DNA of 64,000 nucleotides from CBDCWT01 sp965223305. Its GTDB lineage: Bacteria > Planctomycetota > Planctomycetia > Pirellulales > Pirellulaceae. Where the stretch lies: the NCBI GenBank assembly GCA_965223305.1, contig CBDCWT010000079.1, forward strand, positions 124,001 through 188,000. Direction: 5' to 3'. Positions 34,616 to 42,646 of the stretch are shown in pieces (the stretch's first letter is position 1; each line of letters starts with the position of its first letter). Under the pieces are notes generated by a model, which was not told the DNA's origin, ran no database searches, and saw only the letters and a program-made list of their open reading frames with translations. Both the position numbers and the translations under genes were made by a program.

Positions 34616-36889
34616 GTGTTCATCAACAAGTTATTCGCCGCCAGAAGAAAACGAGCCGTGGGCAGGAATTCAAGGGCTCTCTTTCTCGAACCGTTGGAAA
34701 CCAGGCTTCCGATGCACGCTTCCCTGTCGGGGATGGTGTTTGTCGACGCAGACCGGGACGGCGTTCACCAGTTTGGTGAAATCGGCATCCCTGGTGCGGT
34801 GATCAGCTTGACCGGCGCCGATTCTTCCGGGAACGCGGTCAATCGATCGGTGTTATCTGGCAGCGACGGTTCCTATTTGTTTGAGGAGTTGGAGCCAGGG
34901 ACCTATCGTGTTTCCCAACGGCAGCCGACGGCGATTATCGATGGCTCGGAGTCGACAACGTTACCTGGCGTGCTCATAGAAGATGACCTTGTTAGCAATA
35001 TCGAGCTGGATGTCGATGAAAACCTAGGTGGAATCAACTTCGGCGAGCAGGGGCTTCGTCCAGAGTATGTGAACATCACTTGGTTTTTCGCATCAGCACC
35101 ATCTCAATCGACATTGCTGCGCGAGTCGGTCGCCATCGGCGAAGAGGCGAACGGGGACCTGGAGCTTGCCGGGACAATCCGCGACGAGTTGACCGATGTG
35201 CCGGCGAACATCAGTCCGACCGCGACGAACGACACCTTTACTGTCTCAGCAAACACTGTGTTGACTGTCGCCGCCGCCACAGGTGTGCTGGCAAACGACT
35301 CGGACCCGAACGGTGACGTCCTGACCGCCAGTATCGTGGAGCAGGCCAGCCGAGGATCGGTGGCGCTAGCTGCCGATGGCGCCTTCACGTACACGCCGGA
35401 TACAGACTACGAGGGGGTCGACACGTTCACCTATCGTGCGTCCGACGGTACCTCATCCTCCAGCCTGGCAACCGTCTCGATTACTGTAACGAACAGCTCT
35501 CCGACCAACACGTTCAATGTCGACGAAAACTCCCCGCGGGGCACGCGCGTCGGACAGCTCGATCCGGAAGGAGAAGTGGGAGAACCACGTATCTTCGAGA
35601 TCGAAGACACAACTCGTCCGGACCAGCTCCGGCTGGCTGCGGACGATCATCTCTCTGGCAACCCGGCGGCACCGGTCGTATTGGTCGAGTACCTGGATAT
35701 TCAATGTCCAGCTTGCCGGGCAATTCATCCGGTCGTTGCTCAGCTCGAAGAGGACTTCGCCAACGACCTGCTTGTTGTACGGCGCCACCTTCCCTTGACC
35801 AACATCCATCCGAACGCGTTCGCGGCGGCCCGTGTTGCGGAAGCCGCCGACAGGCAGGGTCGCTTCACCGATGCGGTCGATATCATGTTCGAGAACCAAG
35901 ACGAGTGGGAATCTGTGAGCGATCCGCAATCGCTCTTTGAGTCTTACATGACCCAGCTGGGCCTCGATATCGACCAGCTTCGCTCGGACCTGAACGATCC
36001 CGCACTGGATGCTCGGATCAACCGTGATCTTGCGGCGGCGGGCGCCTTGGGGGCGACGAGTACGCCGTCATTCTTCCTCAACGGAAACCAGATCTCTAAT
36101 CCGGGTACGCTCGAGGCTTTCACCCCGTTGATCCAGGCGGAAGTGAACGCCGTGGACGACGTTTTTTCACTGGATCGGCTTACCGGAGAGATCTTCGTTG
36201 CCGACAGCGCCGCTCTGGACTTCGAGACATCGCCGACTTTTTCGCTCGTTGCCAGCGCCCGCAACGGCAATTCGATATCGATCAACGCAACCGTTAATCT
36301 GAACAACGTGAACGATCAGCCACCCATTCCGCAAGACGACCAATATGTGGTCGACGAAAATAGCGTGTTGACAGTACCCGCGGCGACGGGCGTCCTGAGC
36401 AACGACCAGGACCCTGACGGCGATGATGTGACGGCATCCCACATCAGTGGGCCTGCACAGGGTTCACTGTCGTTGGGCGATGATGGATCGTTCACGTATA
36501 CTCCCGACACCGACTTTTCGGGTACTGACTCATTTGTCTACTCAGCCAGCGACGGCAGTTTCTCGACGAACGCGATTGCAACGATCACCGTCACGCAGGT
36601 CAATTCAGCCGCCTACAGCTGTCAGCGACAGCTACCAGGCGTCAGAAGATGGTGTCCTGAACGTTTCGGCGGCCGAAGGCCTTTTATCCAACGACCACGA
36701 TCCAGAGGGCGGCACTCTGACCGCGCAGCTCGTAGAAGGCCCAGCCAACGGAACCGTGGCGTTGAACGGCAATGGTGCATTTACCTATACGCCGAACCCC
36801 GACTTCGATGGCCAGGATACCTTCACCTATCAAGCCAACGACGGAGCGGAGACATCGGAGATTCGCAGCGTCTCGATCGAGGTTCGTGA
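34616..36889 (+). CDS. secreted SdrD/cadherin-like protein with inserted DsbA-like domain (5' part, frameshifted)
   Basis: It starts at GTG 34616 with a basic N-terminus and LFLEPLETRLPMHA, a planctomycete-type export signal. An SdrD_B-like beta domain (SLSGMVFVDADRDGVHQFGE) and an Ig/cadherin-like repeat (about 200-295) follow. Then a cadherin N-half (FNVDENSPRGTRVGQL) is interrupted by a DsbA-like thioredoxin domain: CPAC at residues 364-367, cis-Pro loop in STPSFFLNGNQI. The cadherin C-half then resumes (DRLTGEIFVADSAALDFE), with another Ig-like repeat after it. Frame is lost at 36602-36605, where one extra T restores homology; the tail to 36889 is out of frame. Confidence 0.82.
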   Translation: MFINKLFAARRKRAVGRNSRALFLEPLETRLPMHASLSGMVFVDADRDGVHQFGEIGIPGAVISLTGADSSGNAVNRSVLSGSDGSYLFEELEPGTYRVSQRQPTAIIDGSESTTLPGVLIEDDLVSNIELDVDENLGGINFGEQGLRPEYVNITWFFASAPSQSTLLRESVAIGEEANGDLELAGTIRDELTDVPANISPTATNDTFTVSANTVLTVAAATGVLANDSDPNGDVLTASIVEQASRGSVALAADGAFTYTPDTDYEGVDTFTYRASDGTSSSSLATVSITVTNSSPTNTFNVDENSPRGTRVGQLDPEGEVGEPRIFEIEDTTRPDQLRLAADDHLSGNPAAPVVLVEYLDIQCPACRAIHPVVAQLEEDFANDLLVVRRHLPLTNIHPNAFAAARVAEAADRQGRFTDAVDIMFENQDEWESVSDPQSLFESYMTQLGLDIDQLRSDLNDPALDARINRDLAAAGALGATSTPSFFLNGNQISNPGTLEAFTPLIQAEVNAVDDVFSLDRLTGEIFVADSAALDFETSPTFSLVASARNGNSISINATVNLNNVNDQPPIPQDDQYVVDENSVLTVPAATGVLSNDQDPDGDDVTASHISGPAQGSLSLGDDGSFTYTPDTDFSGTDSFVYSASDGSFSTNAIATITVTQVNSAAYSCQRQLPGVRRWCPERFGGRRPFIQRPRSRGRHSDRAARRRPSQRNRGVERQWCIYLYAEPRLRWPGYLHLSSQRRSGDIGDSQRLDRGS

Positions 36890-37694
36890 TCAAAACGCCT
36901 TGACCCTTTCTGACTCGACCGCAGGTGCCGTGATCGGCCAATTGACTCCAGAGGGCGAACTCGGTTCGCCGCTGGTGTTCGAAATCGAAGATGCCTCGCT
37001 GCCGACCGAGCTTCGCTTGGCGCCGGACGACCATCTCTCCGGGAACCCGGCCGCCAAGGTCGTGCTGATCGAGTACCTCGATCTCCAGTGTCCGGCCTGC
37101 CGCGCCATCCACCCGATTGTCGACCAACTAGAGAACGACTTTCCCGACGATCTGTTGGTGGTTCGCAGGCACTTCCCGCTTACCAACATCCACGTGAACG
37201 CTTTGGCGGCAGCGAGGGTTGCGGAGGCGGCTGACCGCCAAGGAATGTTCCGAGAGATGGTCGACTTGCTGTTCGAAAAGCAGGATGAGTGGGAATTCGC
37301 TGGGGATCCACAGCCCTTCTTCAACTCGTATGCTGACGACCTGGGTTTGAATGTCAGCCAGCTGCAGACCGACATGAATGACCCTGCGATCAGCGCCCGC
37401 ATCGCTCGCGACCAAAATGCTGCGGCAGCGCTGGGGATACCCGGCACCCCCGGCTTCTTTGTGAACGGGCAGTTCACAACAACGCCCACTTCGCTGGTGG
37501 AGTTCTCTGCCGTAGTTGCGGCCGAACGGAACGACTACATCGATCCGTTTGTCGTTAACCGCGTCACGGGCGAGGTCCTTGTGGCCACACCTGCCGTGCT
37601 TCCCGATCCGGGCACGAGTATCGACCTGGATGTGCGCGCCTCGAATGGATCGACGGAGGTAATCAACGCCGTAGTCTCAATCGGCGAAGGTTAG
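36606..37694 (+). CDS. 3' part of the SdrD/cadherin/DsbA-like protein
   Basis: It continues in a new frame as QPPTAVSDSYQASEDGVLNV, a third Ig-like repeat equivalent to QPPIPQDDQYVVDENSVLTV upstream. A second DsbA-like module follows (CPAC with first Cys codon at 37089, cis-Pro in GTPGFFVNGQF), bounded by NALTLSDSTAGAVIGQL and FVVNRVTGEVLVATPAV. These match the cadherin halves around the first module. The protein ends VISIGEG-like VVSIGEG with no anchor. With the upstream part it would form one extracytoplasmic polypeptide of about 1025 residues carrying two redox sites. Confidence 0.75.
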   Translation, partial: QPPTAVSDSYQASEDGVLNVSAAEGLLSNDHDPEGGTLTAQLVEGPANGTVALNGNGAFTYTPNPDFDGQDTFTYQANDGAETSEIRSVSIEVRDQNALTLSDSTAGAVIGQLTPEGELGSPLVFEIEDASLPTELRLAPDDHLSGNPAAKVVLIEYLDLQCPACRAIHPIVDQLENDFPDDLLVVRRHFPLTNIHVNALAAARVAEAADRQGMFREMVDLLFEKQDEWEFAGDPQPFFNSYADDLGLNVSQLQTDMNDPAISARIARDQNAAAALGIPGTPGFFVNGQFTTTPTSLVEFSAVVAAERNDYIDPFVVNRVTGEVLVATPAVLPDPGTSIDLDVRASNGSTEVINAVVSIGEG

Positions 37695-37890
37695 CCGTCG
37701 GCTTGCGGCAAAGATCGTTCCGAGTGGCCGGGCGAGCGCGCCTTTTGAAGTCGCGATTTTTCGTCTTCTTACAGGCACAAAATGTCGATTCGTCGCGAAC
37801 CCGAAGCGTCAGCGAGGGGGAGTGCCGGCACCCGCTGCCTCGGCGGTCCTGCGGCTTTTCGGTGGGAACGCCGTGCAGTGACCATCGTGG

Positions 37891-38072
37891 CTAACCCGGA
37901 TTATTCATGAAGATCGTGGCGAGAGGTTGTAAGTAGGTTCGTGGCAAGGAAGGCGAGCAATTCTTCCGCAGGCGTATTGAAGCAATACGTCGAGGGAGAA
38001 TTGTGAAGCATGACGAAGCCACGGATGGACTTACGACCTCGCAGCAGATCGCTCATGAATAATTCGGGCTAA
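37891..38072 (+). mobile_element. palindromic mini-element A, copy 3
   Basis: A 174-bp core (37895-38068) between CTAA (37891-37894) and CTAA (38069-38072). The right CTAA contains, on the minus strand, the TAG stop codon of the BBP7-like gene, so insertion happened exactly at that stop. The 196 bp between the SdrD/DsbA gene and this element show no gene. Confidence 0.92.
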
Positions 38073-39274
38073 TACGTGTACTCGAGACCGACGTTCAGCC
38101 CGTGTGCCCAGAAGTCGGTGGTGTTAAAGGCAAAGCCCGGCCGCGGCTCGCCCATCAACGTGCCGGGGGGAATCTGTGAGGGGTTCACGGCGAAGTCGAT
38201 TTGTTCGCCGGCGCGAGAGACATCCTGCCAGAGGAGAACGGAGTATCCAAGTCTGGCAGTCAAACCACACGGCAGTTGCCTATTCAGGTTGACTCCCAAC
38301 TCCCAGATCGCAGAGAACTCATCCTGCTCGAAGGTCCCGATGTTGGTGGGCTGTGTCAGGAGCCCGCCGCTAGCCGTTGTCGTTTGCCCACCGACTGTCG
38401 TGGTTGTCACGCCCGCAATTCGAGCCCTTGAGTTCGTGTTCCCGATCGCCACCTTGGCCAGTAACTCCCAGCTAAAGCAGTCGCCCGCTGGGCACTCCCA
38501 GCGGATCCCCAACTCTGCACCATGGAACTCGTTGACCGTCTCGAACTGGTCATACAAGTCGATCATGGCGCCCGGCGCCGCACCGCCAACAGCGATTGTT
38601 GATTCGTCAACTCGGAGTTGATCTTCTAGTTGCGCAAATCGATATCCCAACAAGAACTCAGCCCGCCCGTGGGGTGGACCGTCGATGGCGCTACGGTAGA
38701 CTGCGTCCAGCATCCGGAAGTCCGTGGATGCACCGATGTCGAGCGTCCCGTTGATCTCACCCGGAAAGGCGATCCTCCTCGCATCCTGCATACTAATCTG
38801 TGTGTTGAAAAACGGCCGAGCAAGCACGGCAAACTCACGCTGGGAAGCAGACCAGGCACTCGTCTGGGTACCCAAGGCCAGATAGCTGACGTCCAGACCG
38901 CGGCGACAGAGATCATCGAGCCAAATGCCCAACGTGAACCGGCCTCCCGAGCGGTCGCTATCGAGCAGTTCTCCTCCGAACAGGATGTTGGTACCCGGCT
39001 GGCCCAGCACGCCGGCTTGATTCTGCGGGACTTGCGGGCCTGTGGTCGCCAACGGCGGGGACCCCATCCCGCTGGTCCACCACAACAGGTAGTCGGCCCG
39101 GGCCCAGATTGGTGCAGCTGCAGACAGGGCACGTCCCTCAGGGGACGCCACCCACAGGGTCGGTTCAGGTTTGCCGCTGCGTTGCGGCACAGCCGTGACA
39201 GCCGGCCCTTGGCCGAAGAGGCTCGAGGTAAGAAGCGCTACCAGAACGCCACCAGATAGTAAACGAGCGAGCAT
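38069..39274 (-). CDS. BBP7-like outer-membrane beta-barrel protein
   Basis: 401 residues. The signal peptide MLARLLSGGVLVALLTSSLF is followed by FGQ as the likely cleavage zone. The mature part starts with IWARADYLLWWTSGMGSPPL, a motif characteristic of planctomycete BBP7-family proteins, and shows alternating hydrophobic strands and an aromatic C-terminus (NVGLEYTY), as in outer-membrane barrels. The role is unknown; a porin-like or structural function is inferred. Its stop codon is the target site of mini-element copy 3. Confidence 0.75.
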   Translation of the reverse strand: MLARLLSGGVLVALLTSSLFGQGPAVTAVPQRSGKPEPTLWVASPEGRALSAAAPIWARADYLLWWTSGMGSPPLATTGPQVPQNQAGVLGQPGTNILFGGELLDSDRSGGRFTLGIWLDDLCRRGLDVSYLALGTQTSAWSASQREFAVLARPFFNTQISMQDARRIAFPGEINGTLDIGASTDFRMLDAVYRSAIDGPPHGRAEFLLGYRFAQLEDQLRVDESTIAVGGAAPGAMIDLYDQFETVNEFHGAELGIRWECPAGDCFSWELLAKVAIGNTNSRARIAGVTTTTVGGQTTTASGGLLTQPTNIGTFEQDEFSAIWELGVNLNRQLPCGLTARLGYSVLLWQDVSRAGEQIDFAVNPSQIPPGTLMGEPRPGFAFNTTDFWAHGLNVGLEYTY

Positions 39275-39420
39275 GCCTGTCGCACCCTGCTACACGACCC
39301 AGAAAGTGAATCCAGTTGTTAGTATCGGCCACACTCGCAGCAATCGTTAAAATTTCTACGATCCGTAAAAACTACTCAATTTGCCTATCTTCAACACCTG
39401 CACGATCGTGTAAGACGCTC

Positions 39421-39446
39421 GGGAGGGCGAGGCTCCCGCCGAGCCG
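39421..39446 (+). repeat. dispersed repeat R, copy 2
   Basis: GGGAGGGCGAGGCTCCCGCC then GAGCCG, one base different from the copy at 34192. Repeat S follows at 39538-39561. Confidence 0.8.
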
Positions 39447-39583
39447 AAATAGATCGGCGTGCTGGTTACGGCGGCAACCGCCGGCTATGGGCGTCGCGGT
39501 TTCGGTCAGCGATTGGTTACGGCGGCAAACCGTGGGCTAACGCCCAGCGGCTGATTTTGTACCGCGGTCCCCGGGCGATCTTG

Positions 39584-39625
39584 TTGATCCTGTCGATCCT
39601 GTCAAAAAACGGATGACAGGATCAA
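39584..39625. repeat. inverted repeat TTGATCCTGTC / GACAGGATCAA
   Basis: A perfect 11-bp stem (39584-39594 with 39615-39625) around a 20-nt loop that itself repeats GATCCTGTC and contains AAAAAA. It could act as a transcription terminator between the flanking minus-strand genes. Confidence 0.6.
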
Positions 39626-39693
39626 CATGATGTACAGGATGAAAGGACGAGCTCCACGGCAGGATGTCCACCGCACTCACTGCAACAACCGTG

Positions 39694-39875
39694 TTAACCC
39701 GAATTATTCATGAGCGATCTGCTGCGAGGTCGTAAGTCCATCCGTGGCTTCGTCATGCTTCACAATTCTCCCTCGACGTATTGCTTCAATACGCCTGCGA
39801 AAGAATTGCTCGCCTTCCTTGCCACGAACGTACTTACAACCTCTCGCGACGATCTTCATGAATAATCCGGGTTAA
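39694..39875 (-). mobile_element. palindromic mini-element A, copy 4 (inverted orientation)
   Basis: A 174-bp core (39698-39871) flanked by TTAA on both sides (39694-39697 and 39872-39875). It begins CCCGAATTATTCATGA, so it is reversed relative to the other three copies. The sequence is otherwise nearly identical. Confidence 0.92.
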
Positions 39876-39881
39876 TCGTTC

Positions 39882-39907
39882 GGGAGGGCGAGGCTCCTGC
39901 CGAGCCG
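39882..39907 (+). repeat. dispersed repeat R, copy 3
   Basis: Identical to the copy at 34192-34217 and followed 39 bp later by repeat S (39947-39970). Confidence 0.8.
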
Positions 39908-39987
39908 AGGTGCATCGGCGGGCTGGTTGCGGCGGCAACCGTGGGCTAACGCCCAGCGGCTGATTTTGTATCACGGTCCCCGGCTGT

Positions 39988-40003
39988 CTTGTTGATCAAC
40001 AAG
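39988..40003. repeat. perfect 16-bp palindrome CTTGTTGATCAACAAG
   Basis: Directly downstream of the MR/MLE gene's stop codon on its own strand. It is short and lacks a T-tract, so it could be an operator-like site or a terminator remnant. Confidence 0.5.
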
Positions 40004-40020
40004 CAGGCTAGAGCCACAAA

Positions 40021-41307
40021 TCAGCCTGGCTGCACCTCGTATCCAAACCCGGGTCGATCCGGTGGCCGCATGTAGATTCCCTCAGGTCCCCGCGTCACGC
40101 CGTTCTCCTCCTCGAAGCGGTCGTAGACTTCGTGCGGCCCGCCGGGCCACGGGAGAAACATCTCGCACCAGGGAGTGTTGTCGTTTTGGAACACAAAATG
40201 AGCGGCTCCCCATCGCCATCCGCCGTGAGGAATGACGGGAATCTGATGAGCCCGTGCAAGGGCATCAATCCACCTGAGTTCAGTCAGGCCGCCGCACCAG
40301 TTCATATCCGGTTGCCAAATGTCGGCTGCGCCGTGGCGGGCGAGCATCTCGAAGCCGTAACGAGTGTACTCGTGTTCTCCCGTAGCCATGATGGTCGAGT
40401 TGACCGCCTGGTTCAGCCGCCCCATCCCTACGTAGTCGTCGGGCATGAGGCACTCTTCCAGCCAGTACACGCGGTACGGCTTGAGCCGCTCGGCAAGCGT
40501 CTCTGTGTAGGATTCCGTCAGGGCCATCCAGCAGTCGATCATGATCTCGCCGTCTTGGCCAAGCAGTTGTCTGGCACGTCGTACCAGCTCCTCGTTCTTG
40601 TCGAATCCCTCTTCTCCGTCGGCGGGACCGTGTGGGAGCGCGAGCTTGAGTTTCTTAAATCCAAACTCAATGGCTTGTTCGATGTTGTTGCCGGTACAGT
40701 ATCCAGGTACCCGCTCTCGCTGAGATTCTCCTAGCAGTTTGTGAACTGGCTGTCCGAGCGCCTTGCCAACGATATCCCATAGTGCGTTGTCAACCGCGCT
40801 GATCGCATTGACTGCGAGCCCCTTACGGCCGTAGTAGAGCGTCCCACGCCACATGATGTCCCAAAGACGTTCGACATCAAACGGGTTCTCGCCAACAAGC
40901 AGCTTGCGTAGTTGCTTTTCAACAACAAACGCTGCACCGGGTCCACCAGTTCCGAAACCGGAGATTCCTTTGTCGGTCTCCACGATGACCGAGCTCGGAC
41001 CGAGGTTCTCGGCATAGAAGAGGGATCTTCGCGGCTTGAAACGCGGGTAGATGGACAACGGGTTTGCGATCTCGACTTCGGACGTGTTCCACGAGCCCTC
41101 CGTGGGCTCATAGACGGGCAAGGGCCGTTTGGGCACCAGTTGAACTGGCCGAATGTCAGTGATCTTTAAGTCACCCTTCTGGTCAGCAAATCGTAAGGGA
41201 GGTGGTTGGGGAAAACGGTCTTCAGGTTGCTGCGACATGACTTCACGCACCCCGGCTAGAGTCGCGAGACCAATTGCAGAACTCTTCATGAAAGTGCGCC
41301 TTCGCAT
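40021..41307 (-). CDS. enolase-superfamily (MR/MLE) dehydratase, L-rhamnonate dehydratase-like
   Basis: 428 residues with a Tat-like N-terminus (MRRRTFMKSSAIGLATLAG), so probably periplasmic. Metal ligands appear as Asp in MIDCWMALTESY, Glu in YWLEECLMPDDY and Glu in ATGEHEYTRYG; the catalytic His is in IPVIPHGGWRWG. The segments IWQPDMNWCGGLTELRWIDA and GEHEYT are closest to the rhamnonate-dehydratase subgroup. It likely dehydrates an acid sugar. It is the last minus-strand gene before the repeat-rich region. Confidence 0.82.
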   Translation of the reverse strand: MRRRTFMKSSAIGLATLAGVREVMSQQPEDRFPQPPPLRFADQKGDLKITDIRPVQLVPKRPLPVYEPTEGSWNTSEVEIANPLSIYPRFKPRRSLFYAENLGPSSVIVETDKGISGFGTGGPGAAFVVEKQLRKLLVGENPFDVERLWDIMWRGTLYYGRKGLAVNAISAVDNALWDIVGKALGQPVHKLLGESQRERVPGYCTGNNIEQAIEFGFKKLKLALPHGPADGEEGFDKNEELVRRARQLLGQDGEIMIDCWMALTESYTETLAERLKPYRVYWLEECLMPDDYVGMGRLNQAVNSTIMATGEHEYTRYGFEMLARHGAADIWQPDMNWCGGLTELRWIDALARAHQIPVIPHGGWRWGAAHFVFQNDNTPWCEMFLPWPGGPHEVYDRFEEENGVTRGPEGIYMRPPDRPGFGYEVQPG

Positions 41308-41425
41308 GATGCTACTCGCTCAGGGGTCTGCTGATGGCAGTTTCCGATCAGTCTATCGAGCGCGCTTTCAGAAAACCACCCTACGCAAGACGCGCCATGA
41401 CCAACCCCAAATCAGCACATGGATG

Positions 41426-42628
41426 TCAACGCTGAAAGATCGGGAGCAGCTGATAGGCGGGGGTGAGTGCGAGGATCGCGAGAGAAGTCGTGTACGTCGA
41501 ACGGTACTTGCGCTCTTGCCCACTGCCGAGAGGCCAGGAACCGTCGTCGGATTGTTCTGCGATCATGTTACGAGCGATCTGCGGATAGATCTGATTCCAG
41601 GTGTCACCGCCAACCTGCGCCATAGCCTGGCTGCTGTAGTAGGACGCCAGATAGAAGAACCCGTTTTGCCAAGGACGCGGATAATCGCGCGTTTGAAACC
41701 ACTCGATTCCCGATTGGATCATCTCGGTGTCGTGCCGGCCACCGAGGATTAGTGTCAGCATTGCAGAGGCAGTGTTCGCCAAGGTGATATTACGTTTTTC
41801 GCCACCCGGTGCGTCCTGGGGAAGATAGCTGAAGACCCCTCTTTGACGTTGATCAGGCTGCGCGACGTAGCAGCGTTCCACGAAGTCGAGCCCTTCGTCA
41901 AAGTATTGCTTGGGCACTTGAAACTCAGCATTCCGGGCCGATCGTAGAAACATCAAAGACCAGCCTGTAACTGACATATCCGACCCCGCGGTCGGACTGT
42001 CGGGATAGCCGTAGCGAAAGCCACCGTGGAGTGATGGATGGGACTTTGTGCGTGCCTGCACGCCGCGCGTATAGAGCAGGGCACTCGCAAGGGCGTTCTC
42101 TGTCGCTCGCGAGCGCGTTCCGGTCGTCATGCCATAGACTTCGCCAAGCATCAGTCCGGCGATGGCGTGGTTGTAGTGCACGGTTTGCGAAGTGTTGGGG
42201 TGGCTGCCGCCCGGTGTCAGCGGAAGTAGACAGAAGTAACCACGTCGTTTCTGAGTGCTGAGGACAAAATCGATCGCTTTGGAAAGACGCTCGCCGTATC
42301 GACCGTGATCTGGAACATGTCCCCGCGACAAGAAGGCCATGATTGCCAACGATGTCACCGCGGGTTGGGCAACCGGCTCGCTTGGGAATCTGCCGTCGGG
42401 GCCCTGTTGCGCTGCAAGCCAACGGAGTCCCGCATCAACGGATGCTTCCACTCGAGACCATTCATGGGGCGGCAACGCGGAACTCAGATCGGATGTTGGT
42501 GCGAGCGTGAAGCTTGGCGGCTCCTGGGCGGTGGCAATCTGCCCACGTAACATGAATACGACGCTCAAGAGCAAAGCTAGGCAAATGCATGCATAGCAAG
42601 GCAGTGTTTTCTTGCCCAGAGTGATCAT
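41426..42628 (-). CDS. prenyltransferase/squalene-oxidase-repeat protein
   Basis: 400 residues with a signal peptide or anchor (CICLALLLSVVFMLRGQIATAQ) and (alpha/alpha)6-barrel repeats such as GLRWLAAQQGPDGRF, AIDFVLSTQKRRGYF and NMIAEQSDDGSWPLGSG. The acidic DxDD cyclase motif is absent, so a terpene cyclase activity is not supported. Planctomycete proteins of this type often close MoxR/DUF58/VWA operons, as here (18 bp after the coiled-coil gene). Confidence 0.75.
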   Translation of the reverse strand: MITLGKKTLPCYACICLALLLSVVFMLRGQIATAQEPPSFTLAPTSDLSSALPPHEWSRVEASVDAGLRWLAAQQGPDGRFPSEPVAQPAVTSLAIMAFLSRGHVPDHGRYGERLSKAIDFVLSTQKRRGYFCLLPLTPGGSHPNTSQTVHYNHAIAGLMLGEVYGMTTGTRSRATENALASALLYTRGVQARTKSHPSLHGGFRYGYPDSPTAGSDMSVTGWSLMFLRSARNAEFQVPKQYFDEGLDFVERCYVAQPDQRQRGVFSYLPQDAPGGEKRNITLANTASAMLTLILGGRHDTEMIQSGIEWFQTRDYPRPWQNGFFYLASYYSSQAMAQVGGDTWNQIYPQIARNMIAEQSDDGSWPLGSGQERKYRSTYTTSLAILALTPAYQLLPIFQR

Positions 42629-42646
42629 CTTATGAACACCGTCATC

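Larger units (their letters stand above)
39275..40020. other. repeat-rich intergenic region between barrel gene and MR/MLE gene
   Basis: 746 bp with no gene. From left to right it holds the upstream region of the barrel gene, repeat R (39421-39446), repeat S (39538-39561), a GATCCTGTC inverted pair (39584-39625), mini-element A copy 4 (39694-39875), repeat R (39882-39907), repeat S (39947-39970) and a perfect palindrome (39988-40003). Confidence 0.75.

Noticed and set aside
41426..42628. Squalene-hopene or terpene cyclase function
   Set aside because: The QW-like/alpha-barrel repeats are there, but the DxDD protonation motif is absent and the protein has an export signal.
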